Assembly: GCA_029779995.1 (NCBI GenBank) | Contig: JAKOZM010000227.1 | Span: 1-6,822 of the forward strand | DNA: 6,822 nt | Reading direction: 5' to 3' | Origin: Actinomycetes bacterium | GTDB lineage: Bacteria; Actinomycetota; Actinomycetes; S36-B12; UBA10799 | In this document: piece after piece, positions 5,636 through 6,822 of the stretch | How positions within the stretch are numbered: the first letter of the stretch is position 1 | Layout: every line of letters starts with the position of its first letter | Translations under genes and position numbers: made by a program | The notes under the pieces: generated by a model | What the model saw: the letters and a program-made list of their open reading frames with translations, nothing else | Databases searched by the model: none | Told to the model about the DNA's origin: nothing

Positions 5636-6223
5636 ATGGCTGCTCTGTTCGATGTAGCCGTCCTGGGCATCGGGCTGGCCGTGATGGCCACTGTCCTGTG
5701 GGTGGTGTACCGCACCATGGACCATGCCCGACTGCCGTTGGTCCGCAGTGATGACCACGCCCCCCGCGTCACCTGGGCCGGCGGGGCCCGGTACGCCCTG
5801 CTGACCCCAGTGCTGGTCTCGTTCTGGCTGTCGGTGCTTCTGCTGCTGATCACCGCAGTCGCCCGGGAGCGCAACCCGGACGAGATCCTGGCGGCCGCAT
5901 GTGCGGTCATCGCGGGAGCGCGGCTGCTGGCTCATATCCGGGCCGAGATCAGCCATGAGCTGGCCAAGACCATCCCGATCGTGATCCTGAGCGTCATCCT
6001 CATCGGCGGCCAGTTGGTGGGCGTCGCTGGGTTCGAGCAGACGTTCAACGCCATCCCCTGGGATCGTGTGGACGCCTACTGGTTCGGCCTGATCGTGTGG
6101 GACTTCTTGGTCACGTCCCTGTGGTTCGTCTACCAGCGCCGATCCTGGTACGGACGCAGACGGTCAGCGGGACGGCTGAGTCGCGCCATCACCCGGTGGC
6201 GCAGGATCGGCTACTCGGACTGA
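5636..6223 (+). CDS. Multi-pass membrane protein of unknown function
   Basis: A 195-residue protein I do not recognise. Hydrophobic segments at about 5-24, 52-73, 83-100, 110-130 and 146-165 suggest four or five membrane spans. A polar loop lies at about 30-48 and a strongly basic C-terminal tail (RRSWYGRRRSAGRL and onward) is probably cytoplasmic. The ATG is supported by GGAG at 5626-5629, six bases upstream. The 52-base gap after the yajQ stop holds no clear terminator, so co-transcription with yajQ is possible. No catalytic motif, cysteine pattern or signal peptidase site is visible. The codon pattern looks native. Its TGA directly abuts the stop codon of the convergent downstream gene. 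It is probably real; a function cannot be assigned. Confidence 0.85.
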   Translation: MAALFDVAVLGIGLAVMATVLWVVYRTMDHARLPLVRSDDHAPRVTWAGGARYALLTPVLVSFWLSVLLLLITAVARERNPDEILAAACAVIAGARLLAHIRAEISHELAKTIPIVILSVILIGGQLVGVAGFEQTFNAIPWDRVDAYWFGLIVWDFLVTSLWFVYQRRSWYGRRRSAGRLSRAITRWRRIGYSD

Positions 6224-6574
6224 CTACGGCAGCAGACTCAGCACGGCGTTGCCGGTGGACGGCACATCTACGGTGGTGCTGGCCGCGCTGAAGAACACCA
6301 CGATCACGATGAAGAGCAGCGTCCCCAAGACGGTGACGATGATGTTCAGCCAGGCGATGACCTTGGCCGCCGTGACCATGCCCCCGCCGTCGAGGTAGCC
6401 GTTGGACGCGGCGATCTCGTTCTTGGCCTTGCTGGCGAAGACCAGCGCCACGATGGCCAATACCACCGGGCAGATCACCCACGACAGCAAGGACAGCACG
6501 AGGGCGACAACCGCGTCTGAAGCGTTCTGGCGTGCCGGCGGGTAGGCGCCGTATCCGGGAGGTGGCTGGCTCAT
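6224..6574 (-). CDS. Small DUF4190-like membrane protein
   Basis: A 116-residue protein with a proline/tyrosine-rich cytoplasmic N-terminus (MSQPPPGYGAYPPARQ) and two hydrophobic segments (about 22-46 and 68-96). They flank a conserved-looking loop with ASKAKNEIAASNG and a GGG turn, the arrangement typical of actinobacterial DUF4190 proteins. The function of the family is unknown; Pro-rich heads of this kind occur in many actinobacterial small membrane proteins. The ATG at 6574 lies 4 bases downstream of the rlmB-like stop. It has its own candidate promoter with TAGGGT six bases before the ATG, so it may be transcribed both from rlmB read-through and on its own. Its TAG stop (6226-6224) abuts the TGA of the converging gene with no bases between. 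Confidence 0.82.
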   Translation of the reverse strand: MSQPPPGYGAYPPARQNASDAVVALVLSLLSWVICPVVLAIVALVFASKAKNEIAASNGYLDGGGMVTAAKVIAWLNIIVTVLGTLLFIVIVVFFSAASTTVDVPSTGNAVLSLLP

Positions 6575-6578
6575 GCCC

Positions 6579-6822
6579 TCACCCTAGCGTGCGCTGATGA
6601 GCAACCCAATGCATGGAAATGGCGGCTGCCACCGAGGCGTTCAGCGACTCCGTGGCCGAGGTCATCGGGATGGACACCAGGACGTCACAGCGTTTGGCCA
6701 CCAGTTGCGACAATCCTCGCCCCTCGGCGCCGACCACGATGGCCAGCGGGCCGTCCGCGAAGCGCGCGAGTTCGTCCAGACCGAGATCGGAGTCAGCGTC
6801 GAGCCCCACGCAGAAGGCACCT
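6579..6822 (-). CDS. RlmB-type SpoU/TrmH RNA 2'-O-ribose methyltransferase, C-terminal part (cut by window edge)
   Basis: The last 80 codons of a gene that continues past position 6822; the GTG at 6809 is an internal Val codon, because the frame stays open to the edge (GAFCVGLDADSD). Visible are SPOUT motif 2, IVVGAEGRGLS, and motif 3, SIPM followed by ESLNASVAAAI, which form the trefoil-knot S-adenosylmethionine site. SpoU enzymes of the RlmB branch methylate the 2'-hydroxyl of a 23S rRNA guanosine (G2251 in E. coli). The spacing between motifs and the VGLDADSDLGLDEL segment fit actinobacterial RlmB-type proteins. A TrmH-family tRNA methyltransferase or TsnR-like paralogue cannot be excluded without the N-terminal half. 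It ends four bases before the DUF4190-like start. Confidence 0.9.
   Translation of the reverse strand, partial: GAFCVGLDADSDLGLDELARFADGPLAIVVGAEGRGLSQLVAKRCDVLVSIPMTSATESLNASVAAAISMHWVAHQRTLG
6581..6609 (-). promoter_or_regulatory. Candidate promoter for the DUF4190-like gene, inside the 3' end of rlmB
   Basis: On the minus strand TTGGGT (6609-6604), a 17-base spacer and TAGGGT (6586-6581) end six bases before the ATG at 6574. This is the best-spaced -35/-10 pair among the candidates in the window and again has leaderless geometry. It overlaps the last codons of the upstream methyltransferase gene. GAGGG next to the ATG is too close to be a normal ribosome site. Confidence 0.45.

Noticed and set aside
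1..6822. CRISPR arrays, tandem repeats, toxin-antitoxin or defence genes
   Set aside because: None seen; no regularly spaced repeats and no matching protein motifs on either strand.

Overview
The window is high-GC DNA with densely packed genes on both strands, and it looks like an actinobacterium (Actinomycetota). The main support is gene order. On the minus strand, tRNA-Thr, tRNA-Met, rpmG, a hadA-like gene and a hadB-like gene are followed by murB. From memory this resembles the thrT-metT-rpmG2-hadA-hadB order of mycobacteria and the rpmG/MaoC/murB neighbourhood of streptomycetes. GTG starts and TANNNT -10 elements placed directly before start codons also fit. I cannot name a genus.

Layout. 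Positions 1-84 (minus) hold the first 28 codons of a probable IS1634-type transposase that runs off the left edge. Positions 97-393 are mostly gene-poor, with one doubtful 59-codon reading frame. Positions 394-2575 (minus) form one compact block transcribed leftward: tRNA-Thr(GGU), tRNA-Met(CAU), rpmG, hadA-like, hadB-like, murB. The last three genes overlap by 4 bp at each junction. Divergent from this block, 2672-4936 (plus) encodes a 754-residue membrane protein with intact GGDEF and EAL motifs. A tRNA-Tyr (minus) lies between it and 5092-5583 (plus), a YajQ-family protein. Next come an unrecognised multi-pass membrane protein (5636-6223, plus), a small DUF4190-like membrane protein (6224-6574, minus), and the 3' part of an RlmB-type SpoU/TrmH RNA methyltransferase (6579-6822, minus) that runs off the right edge.

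How the genes fit together. The leftward block is housekeeping: translation (tRNAs, L33), acyl-chain dehydration and peptidoglycan precursor synthesis. The most suggestive functional pairing is the c-di-GMP turnover enzyme near a YajQ protein, a family reported to bind c-di-GMP in Xanthomonas. The two are separated only by tRNA-Tyr and are not co-directional neighbours in one operon.

A recurring structural signal is a TANNNT hexamer (three times exactly TAGGGT) ending exactly six bases before the start codon in four genes. This is the geometry expected for leaderless transcripts. I see no CRISPR array, defence system or convincing wholly new system; most of the window is ordinary core genome.
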